From contig JAKFCW010000021.1 of NCBI GenBank assembly GCA_036676455.1, positions 1 to 64,000 of the forward strand: 64,000 nt of DNA. The letters are read 5' to 3'. The notes beneath the pieces were generated by a model. That model was not told the DNA's origin. It searched no databases and saw only the letters and a list, made by a program, of their open reading frames with translations. The DNA is from UBA4093 sp036676455. Its GTDB lineage: Bacteria; Cyanobacteriota; Sericytochromatia; S15B-MN24; UBA4093. Positions 39,208-48,461 of this stretch are shown here, piece after piece. Both the position numbers and the translations under genes were made by a program. Numbering within the stretch: position 1 is the first letter of the stretch; the number at the start of each line of letters is the position of its first letter.

Positions 39208-41338
39208 GGCGCTCCTTGCCCTCTCCCTCGTCGATCAGGGTCGCGATATCCAGGATCAGGGCCACTCGGCCATCTCCCAGGATGGTCGCGCCGGCCACCC
39301 CGCGAATCTCGCCCAGGTAGTCGCCCATCGACTTGATGACCACGTCCTGCTCGCCCTCGAGCGAATCGACCACGAGGCCGATCTGCTTGTTCTCGCCCCC
39401 GACGATCACCACCGGCGAGTAGCGGCTGGCGCGCGGCTGGGAAGCGAGCCCGAAGGCGTTGGTCAGGCGGAACAGCGGCACCACCCGGTCGCGCAGCTGG
39501 ATCACCTCGCGCTGGTTCACGGTCTTGATGTCCGAGTTCGCCACGCGGATGGATTCCTTGACGGCGTCCAGGGGAATCGCGAAGAAGTCACCGCCGGCCT
39601 TGATGAGGAGGGCCTTGGTGATGGCCAGGGTCAGCGGCAGCTTGATGATGAACTTCGAGCCCTCGCCGACCTTGGAGACCACCTGGATGGTGCCCTTGAT
39701 CTTGCGGATATTCTGGTTGACCACGTCCATGCCGACGCCGCGGCCCGAGACGTCCGTGACCTTCTCGGCGGTGCTGAAGCCCGGGTGGAAGATGAACTGG
39801 AGGACGTCCATGTCGGAGTAGGTGCCGTCGGCCGTGGCGATGCCCATCTTGCGGGCCTTGGCGAGGATCGTCTCGGGGTTGATGCCGCCGCCGTCGTCCG
39901 CGATGCTGATTACGATGTGGTTGCCCTCGCGGTGCGCGCCGAGGCGGATGGTGCCGAGGCGGGGCTTGCCGGCGGCCTCGCGGACGTCCGGGGCCTCGAC
40001 GCCATGGTCGGCGGCGTTGCGCAGGAGGTGAACCAAGGGATCCTCCAGCTCCTCGACGACCGTCTTGTCGAGCTCGGTGTCCTGGCCGAAGATCTCCAGC
40101 TTGATTTCCTTGTTCATGGACTTGGCGAGATCGCGGATCAGGCGGGGGAACTTGCTGAAGACCCGTTCGACGGGGATCATGCGCACGCGCATGACCGTGA
40201 GCTGAAGCTCGCTCATGAGGCGGGCCACCTGGGCCACGGTCTCGTTGAGGGTGCCGACCAGCGGCTCGCGGTCGTAGCGGTTCTCGAGCTCGTTGCCCAG
40301 CCGCGCGAGGCGGGTATTGCCGATGACCAGCTCACCGACGACCTCCATGAGGAGATCCAGGCGCTCGACGTCGACGCGGATGCTCTGGGCCACGGCCGGG
40401 ACCGCCTTCTTGGCAGGAGGCTCCTTTGCCGCCGGGACTGCCGCGGCGGCAGCTGGGGCGGCAGCCGGGGAAGCAGCCGGGGCCATGGCGGGCGCAGTCG
40501 TCGGAGCGGCCGCGCTCGCGCCTGGTGCCTCGGCGGCAGGCGGGGTGGGGTGGGCGGGACCGGGTGCATGCAGCACCATGATTGCATCGCTGCTGAAGGG
40601 CAGCAGGATGCTCAGGATGGGGGGTTCCGCGGTGGTGACGAACAGGGCGGTGCCGGAGACCGGGAAGGGGCCTGCGCCGGGCGCGTGCGGGGGAATCGGG
40701 GGGTCCGAGAGGATGCCGATGACCTCACCGAGGGAGTAGAGTTTCTCCATGACGGCGTGGTCGAGCATCTCGTCGCCCCAGCGGCAGTCCGCGAGGTCGA
40801 GGGCGATCTCGTAGAGGTAGCGGGACTCGGCGTCCAGCTTGCCGAGGAGGGCCTGGTGCTTGGCGCTCATGCCCGCCATGTAGGCGGGGTCGAAGGGGTA
40901 GGGAGGGGCCTGGGTGCCGGAGGCCTCCGGGGTGGGCTCACCGTCGAGAATCTCCTTGAGCGCCTCGACGGTGGGGGTGATGTCGAGGCCGTTGCCGACG
41001 GTGCCGCCACCGAGTTCGACGAGCAGGGTTCCCAGGGCGTCGACGGACTCGAAGAGGACCTCGACCCCGCGTAGGGTCAGGGTGTGCTTGCCTGCGCGGA
41101 TGGCTCCGAGCAGGTTCTCCATCTGGTGGGTGAGGGTGGCCACGGTCTTGAGACCGAGCATGCCGGCCGCCCCCTTGATGGAGTGGGCGCCCCGGAACAT
41201 CTCGTTGAGCAGCTCGATGTCGAGCGACTCGCCGACCATGCCCTCGAGGGTCATGAGGCCCTGTTCGAGGGTGTCGAGGTGGCTGCGGGCCTCTTCGAGG
41301 AAGGCCTGGAAATCTTCCGCGTCGAACTCGAGACTCAC
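39179..41338 (-). CDS. cheA: Chemotaxis histidine kinase CheA
   Basis: A 719-residue CheA. P1 has the phospho-accepting His52 (FRGAHSIKGAAG). A poorly conserved middle with a long Ala/Pro linker (about 300-345) takes the P2 place. P3 (VERLDLLMEVVGELVIGNTRLA) is the dimer bundle, P4 the ATPase (LVHLLRNAADHGVE, DVSGRGVGMDVV) and P5 the CheW-like coupling domain (GGDFFAIPLDAVKES, VVDSLEGEQDVVIKS). The start is GTG at 41338, in a GTGA overlap with the cheY stop, so longer N-termini read back into cheY are artefacts. No separate cheW gene is in the window. Confidence 0.95.
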   Translation of the reverse strand: MSLEFDAEDFQAFLEEARSHLDTLEQGLMTLEGMVGESLDIELLNEMFRGAHSIKGAAGMLGLKTVATLTHQMENLLGAIRAGKHTLTLRGVEVLFESVDALGTLLVELGGGTVGNGLDITPTVEALKEILDGEPTPEASGTQAPPYPFDPAYMAGMSAKHQALLGKLDAESRYLYEIALDLADCRWGDEMLDHAVMEKLYSLGEVIGILSDPPIPPHAPGAGPFPVSGTALFVTTAEPPILSILLPFSSDAIMVLHAPGPAHPTPPAAEAPGASAAAPTTAPAMAPAASPAAAPAAAAAVPAAKEPPAKKAVPAVAQSIRVDVERLDLLMEVVGELVIGNTRLARLGNELENRYDREPLVGTLNETVAQVARLMSELQLTVMRVRMIPVERVFSKFPRLIRDLAKSMNKEIKLEIFGQDTELDKTVVEELEDPLVHLLRNAADHGVEAPDVREAAGKPRLGTIRLGAHREGNHIVISIADDGGGINPETILAKARKMGIATADGTYSDMDVLQFIFHPGFSTAEKVTDVSGRGVGMDVVNQNIRKIKGTIQVVSKVGEGSKFIIKLPLTLAITKALLIKAGGDFFAIPLDAVKESIRVANSDIKTVNQREVIQLRDRVVPLFRLTNAFGLASQPRASRYSPVVIVGGENKQIGLVVDSLEGEQDVVIKSMGDYLGEIRGVAGATILGDGRVALILDIATLIDEGEGKERHESGAYHAV

Positions 41339-41700
41339 TTGGCCATGGCTCCTTCGATCGCCGCGATGACCCGGTCCTTCTGGAAGGGCTTGACGATGAA
41401 GTCCTTGGCCCCGGAGCGGACGGCTTCGACGATCATGTCCTGCTGGCCGACGGCGGAGCACATCACGACGCGGGCCTGGGGGTTGGCGGCGACGATGGCC
41501 TTGACGGCTGCGATCCCATCCATCTCGGGCATCGTGATGTCCATGGTGACGACGTCGGGCTTGACCGCGGCGAACTGCTCGATCGCCTCGAGGCCGTTGC
41601 CCGCCTCACCGGCGACTTCCCAGCCTTTCTCGGCGATGATCTTGGCGAGGTTCTTCCGCATGAAGGGGGCGTCATCGACGATGAGGACCCGGATGCTCAT
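41335..41700 (-). CDS. cheY: Chemotaxis response regulator CheY
   Basis: A stand-alone 121-residue receiver. The acid pocket is DD (9-10), the phosphorylation site Asp54 (VTMDITMPEMDG), followed by the conserved CSAVG and VKPF positions. Its A of ATG overlaps the last base of the cheX stop (TAATG). It is the likely diffusible output of CheA. The receiver at 16242 is its close relative. Confidence 0.94.
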   Translation of the reverse strand: MSIRVLIVDDAPFMRKNLAKIIAEKGWEVAGEAGNGLEAIEQFAAVKPDVVTMDITMPEMDGIAAVKAIVAANPQARVVMCSAVGQQDMIVEAVRSGAKDFIVKPFQKDRVIAAIEGAMAK

Positions 41701-42185
41701 TACTTGCTCTCCTTGGCGCGAATGCCGACGGTCAGGTGGATGGTGCCCGCCCCGAGGGCGAGCGGGACGCTCATGGCGCGAACATGGGCCCAGGTGCCGC
41801 TGATCGAGGCGCCCATGAGGACCGAGGGGGGGGTGATGTCCGAGAAGCCGGCGAGCTGGTTGAGGAAGGTGCGGGCGTTCCCGGCGATCATGTTGGCGAG
41901 CTCGGACAGGGCGGAGATGGCCATGTCGTCGAGCTCGGAGACCTCTTCCATCATCATGATGCCGGCGATCGCCTTGGCCGTGTACATGTTCATGCCGAAG
42001 TTGACATGCCCGGTCAGGTCGCCGGTGACACCCACCTGCACGTTGACCTCTTGGAGGGGGATGGTGGGACCCATTTGGAAGGTCGGTGCCCCGCGGGTGG
42101 GGGTCTCGCTCAGCACCTCTTGCAGGACCTGCTCGGCGGCCTGCCCGAAGGCGCGGACGAAATCGAGACCGGTGGAAGTCGACAT
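41700..42185 (-). CDS. cheX: CheX/CheC-family CheY phosphatase
   Basis: A 161-residue protein of the CheC/CheX/FliY group. The phosphatase helix is ALSELANMIAGNART, holding the ExxN pair Glu95 and Asn98. The tail TIHLTVGIRAK matches the family's final strand. It has one ExxN helix, which fits CheX, a dimeric CheY-P phosphatase. The ATG at 42185 follows AAGGAAAG. Confidence 0.88.
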   Translation of the reverse strand: MSTSTGLDFVRAFGQAAEQVLQEVLSETPTRGAPTFQMGPTIPLQEVNVQVGVTGDLTGHVNFGMNMYTAKAIAGIMMMEEVSELDDMAISALSELANMIAGNARTFLNQLAGFSDITPPSVLMGASISGTWAHVRAMSVPLALGAGTIHLTVGIRAKESK

Positions 42186-42263
42186 AGGCTTTCCTTTCAC
42201 TCCTCGCCACCCTGCCCCGGATGGCAAACAGGCGGTTTCCCGCCCCGAATTTGCTCCGCGGAC

Positions 42264-44159
42264 CTAATCCAGGCTTTGGCCTTGTTCGGCCTTGGCGATG
42301 ACCTGTTCGATCATCTGGGTGAGGGCCGGGTTGCGATCGACGTCGTTGAGATGGCGGGCGCCGAGGCTCTTTCCGACCATGGCCATGACGGAGGCGCGCT
42401 GGTCGGTGGTGGCCAGGGCGATCGCCAGGTAGTCGAGGCCGAGCCAAGAGCCCTGCAGGTTCTGGATGGCCGTCTTGTAGCGCTGGACGCCTGCGCGCCC
42501 CGGGAAGGCCTCCATGAGGCGGCGGATGTCGGGGGCCGTGCATTCACCCTGGCGGCCCCAGTCGGACAGGGCCTCCATCAGGAAGGCCAGCGCCTGCTCT
42601 TCGTCCAGGACGGCGTCGAAGGCGATGTCCTCGAACTCCGCTTGCGAGATCAAGGTGAACTCGTCGAAGATCTTGCGCAGGCGGAAGTAGCGGTAGATGT
42701 GGGTGACCTCCGGGCAGCGCTCGCGGATGTGGAACAGTTCGAGGCGCTCGACGGCGCGCGAGATCTCGGCGCTGTTGCGCACGAAGGCCTCCAGCCAGAT
42801 GGCGTCGTCGGTGGTCCGGGCGAACTCGGGGGCCAGCACCTCGATGTCGACCTGTCGCAGGCCGGCCTCGCGCAGGAGCTGCACGGCCTGCTCGTAGCGC
42901 TTGACCGCCGCTCGTTCGGGCAGGACTTCCATCAGCTTCTGGGCCTTGGGCAGGGTGAGGCGACCCTCGAAGACCCGGCTGCCCAGCTCGCCGATCATGG
43001 AGGCGACGGCGGCGTCGGACTCGGATTCCATGTGGGGAAGCAGGAACTGGTCGACTTCCTCTCCCTTGAGGCCGGAGTCCATGAAGGCGCGCACGCCGCG
43101 CACGTAGCGCTTGAGAGCGGCGGTGGTGGGGGCCCATTCGCGCAGTTGCACCAGGGTCAGGCGGGTGACGACCCTGCCGGCCTCCTGGAGGCCTTGAACG
43201 GCCTCGTTCAGCCACTCGAGGTCCTCGGAGTGGCGGGCGAAGGAGGTGACGAAGGCGTCGAACTCGTCGAAGCGGATCTGGCGCTCGTCGAGGATCTTGA
43301 AGGCCTGGAGGTAGCGTTTGACCGCGGTCCGGGTGGCGAGCTCGCTGAAGAGGAAGTCGAGGTCGGCGCTCTTGTAGCCCTCGCGGCCCCGCTGGGCCAG
43401 CAGGGCCCCGATCTCGCCGATGGTGGCGGCGGATTCCTCGTCCTTGGCGAAGCGCACGATCACCGCGTCCAGGTCGTCCCAGGAGAGGTGGTCGTTGGCG
43501 CGGAAGGCGCGGATGGCCTGCAGGAAGCATTCGCAGGCGTTGTGATCGCGCAGGCTCAGCGTCAGGTTCGAGAGCGAGGCCAGGGAGAGGGGGCGCTGCA
43601 AGGGGGCGAGGCCGTCGGCGAGCTGGAAGATCAGCTCGAAGGCAGGATGGCCCCAATTGGTGCGCAGGAGGGTGTAAAGGCCGGTCCATTCCTCGTCGGT
43701 TTCCGGGGAGACGAGGTCGAGGAGCTGCTCGAAGCAGCCGAGCAGGCGGATCGTGGAGGCCATGGAGCCCCAGCCGGCCAGCATCTCGGAGCTGCACGGG
43801 CAGCCCTTGCGGCTCAGCAGGGCGAAGAGCTCGGCGAGGAGGTTGAAGGCCTGGGGCGTGGAGGCCAGCGGGAGCAAGGGGTCCAGGGAGAGGCCCGCGG
43901 GCATGCGCTCGCCGAAGGTTCGGGTCAGGAGGTCCTGGAGGGCCAGGGCGCGCTGGCTGCTGTCGCGCAGGACGGCTTCCAGGGACTCCGAGGTGGAGAC
44001 CTTGGGGGCTTCGTGGAAGACAGGTGCCTGCTTACGTCCTCCGCGCGGCGGCTTCGGCGTGGCGGGCGGGGTTTCGGATAACCATTCCGAGGCGCTCTTG
44101 AGGACCTCGTTCATTTGCTGAGGAACGTTTGACAGCCACTCGCTGAAACCTTGCCGCAT
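42264..44159 (-). CDS. Unknown 631-residue protein with six ~70-residue helical repeats, first gene of the chemotaxis operon
   Basis: I recognise no known family. There is no signal peptide or membrane helix. The N-terminal 55 residues include two short tryptophan-bearing helices (SEWLSNVPQQ, SEWLSETPPA) and a Lys/Arg-Pro linker. From about residue 137 to 568 the chain is alpha-helical with a regular repeat whose anchor, best seen as A-V-K-R-Y-x-Q-A-x-x-x-L, falls at 207 (NACECFLQAI), 278 (TAVKRYLQAF), 347 (AALKRYVRGV), 417 (AAVKRYEQAV), 486 (THIYRYFRLR) and 556 (AGVQRYKTAI), spaced 71, 69, 70, 69 and 70. It looks like a solenoid scaffold. It lies 78 nt before cheX in the same direction and appears to be the first gene of the che transcript. 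A role in chemotaxis or another surface behaviour is inference from position. Confidence 0.8.
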   Translation of the reverse strand: MRQGFSEWLSNVPQQMNEVLKSASEWLSETPPATPKPPRGGRKQAPVFHEAPKVSTSESLEAVLRDSSQRALALQDLLTRTFGERMPAGLSLDPLLPLASTPQAFNLLAELFALLSRKGCPCSSEMLAGWGSMASTIRLLGCFEQLLDLVSPETDEEWTGLYTLLRTNWGHPAFELIFQLADGLAPLQRPLSLASLSNLTLSLRDHNACECFLQAIRAFRANDHLSWDDLDAVIVRFAKDEESAATIGEIGALLAQRGREGYKSADLDFLFSELATRTAVKRYLQAFKILDERQIRFDEFDAFVTSFARHSEDLEWLNEAVQGLQEAGRVVTRLTLVQLREWAPTTAALKRYVRGVRAFMDSGLKGEEVDQFLLPHMESESDAAVASMIGELGSRVFEGRLTLPKAQKLMEVLPERAAVKRYEQAVQLLREAGLRQVDIEVLAPEFARTTDDAIWLEAFVRNSAEISRAVERLELFHIRERCPEVTHIYRYFRLRKIFDEFTLISQAEFEDIAFDAVLDEEQALAFLMEALSDWGRQGECTAPDIRRLMEAFPGRAGVQRYKTAIQNLQGSWLGLDYLAIALATTDQRASVMAMVGKSLGARHLNDVDRNPALTQMIEQVIAKAEQGQSLD

Positions 44160-44504
44160 GGTGATCCCCTAATCGACGCGCGAATGTCCCTCGACCCAGT
44201 ATAGGACCCGGCGAGACGGGCCAGGTAGGGACAAATATCCCTTTCTACATACCCCGAAAGCCGGCGTCCAACCGCTCCTGCCCCGAATCATCAGGGTTTC
44301 CCCGATCCTAGGGGGCTGCGAAGCGCTCCGAACGGGCATGACGCCGCATTTCCAGATCTCTACCCCTACATCGTGCGGGTAAACCTTAAAGTTAGCATCC
44401 GGGGGAAATACGGAACACGCCAGGGGGCTAGCCCCCCATTTTCGCCCATGCGGCCGAAGGCAAAACGGACGTTCCTACGTAGGATGGACACGGAGGTGGT
44501 CGCG
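44160..44504. promoter_or_regulatory. Divergent control region between the chemotaxis operon and egtB
   Basis: No credible gene lies in this gap. On the - strand a TATACT -10 candidate (44203 to 44198) could serve the chemotaxis operon, without a convincing -35. A 14-bp perfect palindrome GGGGGCTAGCCCCC (44423-44436) is followed by TTTT and may act as a terminator or attenuator. A second perfect palindrome, TCCTACGTAGGA (44473-44484), lies 20 nt before the egtB ATG. Confidence 0.45.
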
Positions 44505-45848
44505 ATGCAAGAGAACGAGCCGTATCCCTTCGTCGAGGCGTTTGGGCGGGTGCGCGCGCGGACCGAGGCGATCGCCGCCATGGTCCACCCGGACGCCTAC
44601 CGCGCGAGGCCGATTCCCCTGAGGCTGCCGTTCGTCTTCTACGACGGGCACCTGTCGGCCTTCAACTGGAACACGCTCTTCCGCAAGACGCTGGGCGTGC
44701 CCAGCTTCAACCCGGCGTTCGATGCGCGCTTCGGGCGCGGCATCGACCCCGAGGCGCAGGGCGCCGGGGCCCAGGGGGCCGATCCGGGCGAGGCCGGCTG
44801 GCCGTCGCGCGCGGAGATCCAGGCCTACAAGCTCGAAGTCGACGCCCGGCTGCTGGCCTTCCTCGAGGACTTCGACCCGCGGCGCCCACCGCATCCATGG
44901 CTCTCTGAGGGCCGGGTGCTGCACATCATGCTCGAGCACGAGCTGATGCACCAGGAGACCCTGCTCTACATGGTGCATCAGCTTCCCGCCGAGCATAAGA
45001 TTCCGCCTTCCGGGTGGGGCACCGGCCCCCGGACGGCGGAGTCCGGGGCAGCCACTACGGGCGAGTCCCTTTCGGTCGCGATCCCCGTGGGCCCCGCTTG
45101 CCTCGGAATCCATTCGAGCGACGTGCCCTTCGCCTGGGACAACGAGCGGCCATGTCACCTGGTCGACGTCCCGGCCTTCGCGATCGACGCGACGCCCTGC
45201 ACCAACGGTCAATTCCTGGAGTTCGTGGAGGCCGGCGGCTACCAGCGCCCCGAGTTCTGGCGGCCCGCCGCATGGGAGCGGCTGCCGCGCGAATCGTCCG
45301 CGCATCCGCATTTCTGGCGGCAAAGCGACAGCGGCTGGGTTTTCCGCGGGCTCTTCGGTGACCTGCCCTTGCCGCTCGACTGGCCCGTGCTGGTCAGCCA
45401 GGCCGAGGCCGAGGCCTACGCCCGCTTCAAGGGCAAGCGCCTGCCCACCGAAGCCGAATGGCAGCGCGCCGCTTTTGGCGACGACATGGTGCGGCCCTAT
45501 CCATGGGGCTGGGAGGCCCCCACGCCCGAACATGGCAACTTCGACTTCCAGCAGCTCTCCCCGGCTCCCGTGGGCACCCACCCCAGAGGCGCCACTCCTC
45601 TGGGCGTCCATGACCTGCTGGGCAACGGCTGGGAATGGACCTGCACTCCGTTCGCCCCCTTCGAGGGCTTCGAGGCCGATCCCAGCTACCCCGGCTACTC
45701 CGCCGACTTCTTCGACGGCAAGCACGTCGTCATGAAGGGCGGCTCATGGGCCACGGACGCCAAGCTGCTGCGGAGATCCTTCCGCAACTGGTTCTACGGC
45801 CACTACCCCTACGCCTACGCCACCTTCCGCTGCGTCACGTCCGGCTGA
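44505..45848 (+). CDS. egtB: Ergothioneine biosynthesis protein EgtB (sulfoxide synthase)
   Basis: A 447-residue non-haem iron enzyme. The N-terminal DinB-like domain holds the metal-site pattern (YDGHLSAFNWNTLF and EHELMHQETLLYM); the C-terminal formylglycine-generating-enzyme fold is complete (PVGPACLGI, VDVPAFAIDATPCTNGQF, RLPTEAEWQRAAFG, GNGWEWT, MKGGSWAT, RNWFYGHYPYAYATFRC). EgtB oxidatively joins hercynine to cysteine or gamma-glutamylcysteine. The ATG at 44505 follows GGAGGTGG; upstream Met codons lack a ribosome site. egtD lies 2.6 kb away on the other strand. A selenoneine-type SenA role is not excluded but senB and senC are not seen. Confidence 0.87.
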   Translation: MQENEPYPFVEAFGRVRARTEAIAAMVHPDAYRARPIPLRLPFVFYDGHLSAFNWNTLFRKTLGVPSFNPAFDARFGRGIDPEAQGAGAQGADPGEAGWPSRAEIQAYKLEVDARLLAFLEDFDPRRPPHPWLSEGRVLHIMLEHELMHQETLLYMVHQLPAEHKIPPSGWGTGPRTAESGAATTGESLSVAIPVGPACLGIHSSDVPFAWDNERPCHLVDVPAFAIDATPCTNGQFLEFVEAGGYQRPEFWRPAAWERLPRESSAHPHFWRQSDSGWVFRGLFGDLPLPLDWPVLVSQAEAEAYARFKGKRLPTEAEWQRAAFGDDMVRPYPWGWEAPTPEHGNFDFQQLSPAPVGTHPRGATPLGVHDLLGNGWEWTCTPFAPFEGFEADPSYPGYSADFFDGKHVVMKGGSWATDAKLLRRSFRNWFYGHYPYAYATFRCVTSG

Positions 45849-45853
45849 TCCCC

Positions 45854-48322
45854 TCAAACGCCCGAGCCCAGCCGGGCGCGCGGCGCGGCTTCGCGCTCCA
45901 CAAGGAGCGCGTCGGCGCGCCCCTCTTGAAAGAAGGCCATCACCGCAATCAGGCCATGGGCCTGCTGCTGCAAGTCCCGCGACATCTGCCCCAGCTGCCC
46001 GACCGCCTGCACGATTTGCTCGGCCGCCTTTCTCTGCTCGGCCGTCGCGGTCGAAACCTGATGGGTCATCCCGTTCATGGTGCCCACGGCGGTCATGATC
46101 TGCGACGAGCCCAGCGCTTGCTCGCGCGTCGCCAGCGTCACCTGCTGCGTGAGCTGATTCATGGAGGCCACGGCCCCGGTGATCTGCCGCGCGACGGCGC
46201 TCTGCTCACTCGTCCCATGGGCGATCTGCCCCATGAGCTGCGTCACGGCTCCCACGGAGCTGACGATCTCGTTGAGGGCCTCACCGGCCGTCCTGGCCAG
46301 GCTCATGCCCTCCCGGATGGCAGCATCCCCTTGATACGTCCGCGTGACGGCCTGCTCGGTCTCCTGCTGGATGCCCCTGATGAGCCCGGCAATCTCGCCC
46401 GTGGCCTTCGCGGAACGCTCGGCCAGCTTGCGCACCTCGTCGGCGACCACGGCGAAGCCCCGCCCATGTTCACCGGCCCGCGCCGCCTCGATCGCGGCGT
46501 TGAGGGCCAGCAGGTTGGTCTGGTCGGCGATGTCGTCGATCACCGCGACGATGGCGCCGATCTCTTCCGAGCTGCGGCCCAGACGCTCCATGACGTGGAC
46601 CACGCCCTGCATGGCCTCGGAAATGGTACCCATGCCGTCGACCGTCTTCGAGACCGCGCTACGCCCACCTTGAGCCACCTCCGTCGCCCGCTCGGTCAGT
46701 CGGCTGGCCTCGGTGACCGTGAGCGCGACCTGCTGGACCGATGCCGCCATCTGCTCGATGGACGCCGACGTCTGGCTGACGGCATCCGACAGGACGCCGA
46801 CGTTGCCCGCCACCTGCTGGATGCTCGTGCCCATCTCCTCGATGCTCGACGAGGTCTCGTCCACCGACGCGGCCAGCGTCAAGGAATTCCCCGACACCTG
46901 GGCCAGCGAGGCCGCCATCTCCTCGATGCTCGACGAGGTGGACTGGGTGGCCGCGTCCGCCTGCTCGGCGGCCGCGGCCACCGACTGGGCCGACGCGCGG
47001 ACCTGGGTGATGACCTGGCGCCATTTCCGCGCCATCTCCGAGATCGCCACGCCGAACTGATCCCGCTCGCTCTGAGGCACGATGTCGCGCGACAGGTCTC
47101 CCCGGCTCATGGAGGCGGCCACGTCCGCGACGTCATGCAGGTAACGCCGCATCTGCTCGAAGGAATGGGCCAATTCCCCGAGTTCGTCCTGCCGGCGAAG
47201 GGTGATCGCACGGTCCAGCACGCCTTCCGCGATCACGTGGGACGCCTCGGTCAGCTGCATGAGCGGAGCCAGGACCCGCCGGTGGATGGTCAAGGCGGCG
47301 AAGACCACGATCGCCACGCTCAAGAGGCCGCCGAGCATGACCAGCGCCATGTCCCGCATCCCCTCGCGCTCCGCGGCTGCCGCCGAGGCAACCGTCTCGG
47401 CGCTGACCGCATCGGCGATCGCCAGGATGGAATCGATCCCCCGGGTGGCCTCCGCAACCCAGCTCGTCCCGTCGAGGGGGTAGGCAGTCCCGGCATTGCC
47501 TGCCGCGTAGACCGAGGTTCGGATCTGCTGGAAATGCCCCAGGAACTCGCGCTGCATCACCTCGATCGCTTGCTTCGTGGGCGAATCCGCGGGCAGGTCC
47601 CGGGTCAGCAGCATCAAGGTTTCCAGGTTGCGATCGACGATCCCCCGGAAAGCCACCAGGTTCAGCTCGACCTGGCCCGAGATGGGCTGCTTGCCGGCAA
47701 CCAGGGTGCCGATGGTCGCGCGCTCCCGGCCCGCGAACTCGCTGGCCTGGAAGACGATCTCCTTGATCTGGAGGTTGTTGCGGTAGGCCTCGTCCAGAGG
47801 GGACGAAGCCACGAAGGCATCCCGGCGCATCTGGGCGAGCGCATCGATGAAGGACGACATCGTCGCCACCCACTTGGGTCCCGTGAGAGTCCCGCCACCC
47901 GTCTCGAACTTGCGATCGGCCTCACGGCGAGCCTGCTCTAGCGCTTCGCGCTGGCGCTCCACCTCGGCCAGGCTGATGGCCAGCGGATGGACCGTGCGCG
48001 CTCCGCGGATCCGACGGGCCCGCTCGAGTGCCTCGGCGAAGTGCCGGTCGCCCGTCTCGCGCAGCGTCGCGATGCGCCGCCGCGTCTCCGTGGTGACCGC
48101 CGTCGACTGGGACAGGGCCGTGGCCGTCACCCCGCGCTCGACGGCTTCGGCCGCGTTCGCCTGGATGACCGCATCCGCCAGATCGTTCGCCTCGCGGATC
48201 CAGGCGGCCTTCTGGTAGCTCCTGACCGTCACGACGCCCCCTTGCAGCAGCGCCGCGAAGGTGACGACGGCCATCATGCCGAACAAGAGCAGTAGCAGGT
48301 AACGGATCTTCAATCGTGACAT
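45854..48322 (-). CDS. Methyl-accepting chemotaxis protein, NIT-like sensor domain
   Basis: An 822-residue receptor. Helix 1 (about 7-27) and helix 2 (about 330-350) bound a 300-residue periplasmic domain that looks like an all-helical NIT (nitrate/nitrite-sensing type) domain: AVIQANAAEAVERGVTATALSQ and repeated Arg/Glu/Ala helices. HAMP segments follow, then a long coiled coil rich in SSSIEEMAASLAQVSGN-like heptads, with the CheA/CheW-contacting tip IDDIADQTNLLALNAAIEAARAGEHGRGFAVVADEVRKLAE. The start at 48322 has AGGGGGGAA upstream. It is the only receptor in the window and probably signals through the nearby CheA. It converges on egtB with a 5-nt gap. Confidence 0.92.
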   Translation of the reverse strand: MSRLKIRYLLLLLFGMMAVVTFAALLQGGVVTVRSYQKAAWIREANDLADAVIQANAAEAVERGVTATALSQSTAVTTETRRRIATLRETGDRHFAEALERARRIRGARTVHPLAISLAEVERQREALEQARREADRKFETGGGTLTGPKWVATMSSFIDALAQMRRDAFVASSPLDEAYRNNLQIKEIVFQASEFAGRERATIGTLVAGKQPISGQVELNLVAFRGIVDRNLETLMLLTRDLPADSPTKQAIEVMQREFLGHFQQIRTSVYAAGNAGTAYPLDGTSWVAEATRGIDSILAIADAVSAETVASAAAAEREGMRDMALVMLGGLLSVAIVVFAALTIHRRVLAPLMQLTEASHVIAEGVLDRAITLRRQDELGELAHSFEQMRRYLHDVADVAASMSRGDLSRDIVPQSERDQFGVAISEMARKWRQVITQVRASAQSVAAAAEQADAATQSTSSSIEEMAASLAQVSGNSLTLAASVDETSSSIEEMGTSIQQVAGNVGVLSDAVSQTSASIEQMAASVQQVALTVTEASRLTERATEVAQGGRSAVSKTVDGMGTISEAMQGVVHVMERLGRSSEEIGAIVAVIDDIADQTNLLALNAAIEAARAGEHGRGFAVVADEVRKLAERSAKATGEIAGLIRGIQQETEQAVTRTYQGDAAIREGMSLARTAGEALNEIVSSVGAVTQLMGQIAHGTSEQSAVARQITGAVASMNQLTQQVTLATREQALGSSQIMTAVGTMNGMTHQVSTATAEQRKAAEQIVQAVGQLGQMSRDLQQQAHGLIAVMAFFQEGRADALLVEREAAPRARLGSGV

Positions 48323-48338
48323 GGCGTTCCCCCCTAGG

Positions 48339-48461
48339 CGTTGCGTCAGCCTTCCCGGCCTGAGCGGCAAGCGAGCCGTTCGTATGACATACAGCTTTAC
48401 CTTAGGGGACGGCCGAGGGGGGAGGATAGCGTAGTTCCCACGCACCTTTCGTTGCGTCAGC
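48339..48461. repeat. 12-bp direct repeat flanking the egtD-MCP gap
   Basis: CGTTGCGTCAGC occurs at 48339-48350 and again at 48450-48461, the second overlapping the egtD stop codon. The copies bracket the upstream region of the chemoreceptor gene, which also holds GTATGACATAC (48382-48392), a short inverted repeat. Confidence 0.5.

Noticed and set aside
39188..41074. 628-codon frame opposite cheA
   Set aside because: Shadow of cheA; no SD, no motif, and the cheA reading explains the region fully.
41335..42543. 402-codon reading of the cheY frame with an N-terminal extension
   Set aside because: The extension is an Arg/Pro-rich out-of-frame copy of cheX and its upstream gene; the true cheY start is 41700.
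44505..45848. Selenoneine synthase SenA
   Set aside because: No senB or senC in the window and egtD is close, so EgtB is the simpler call.
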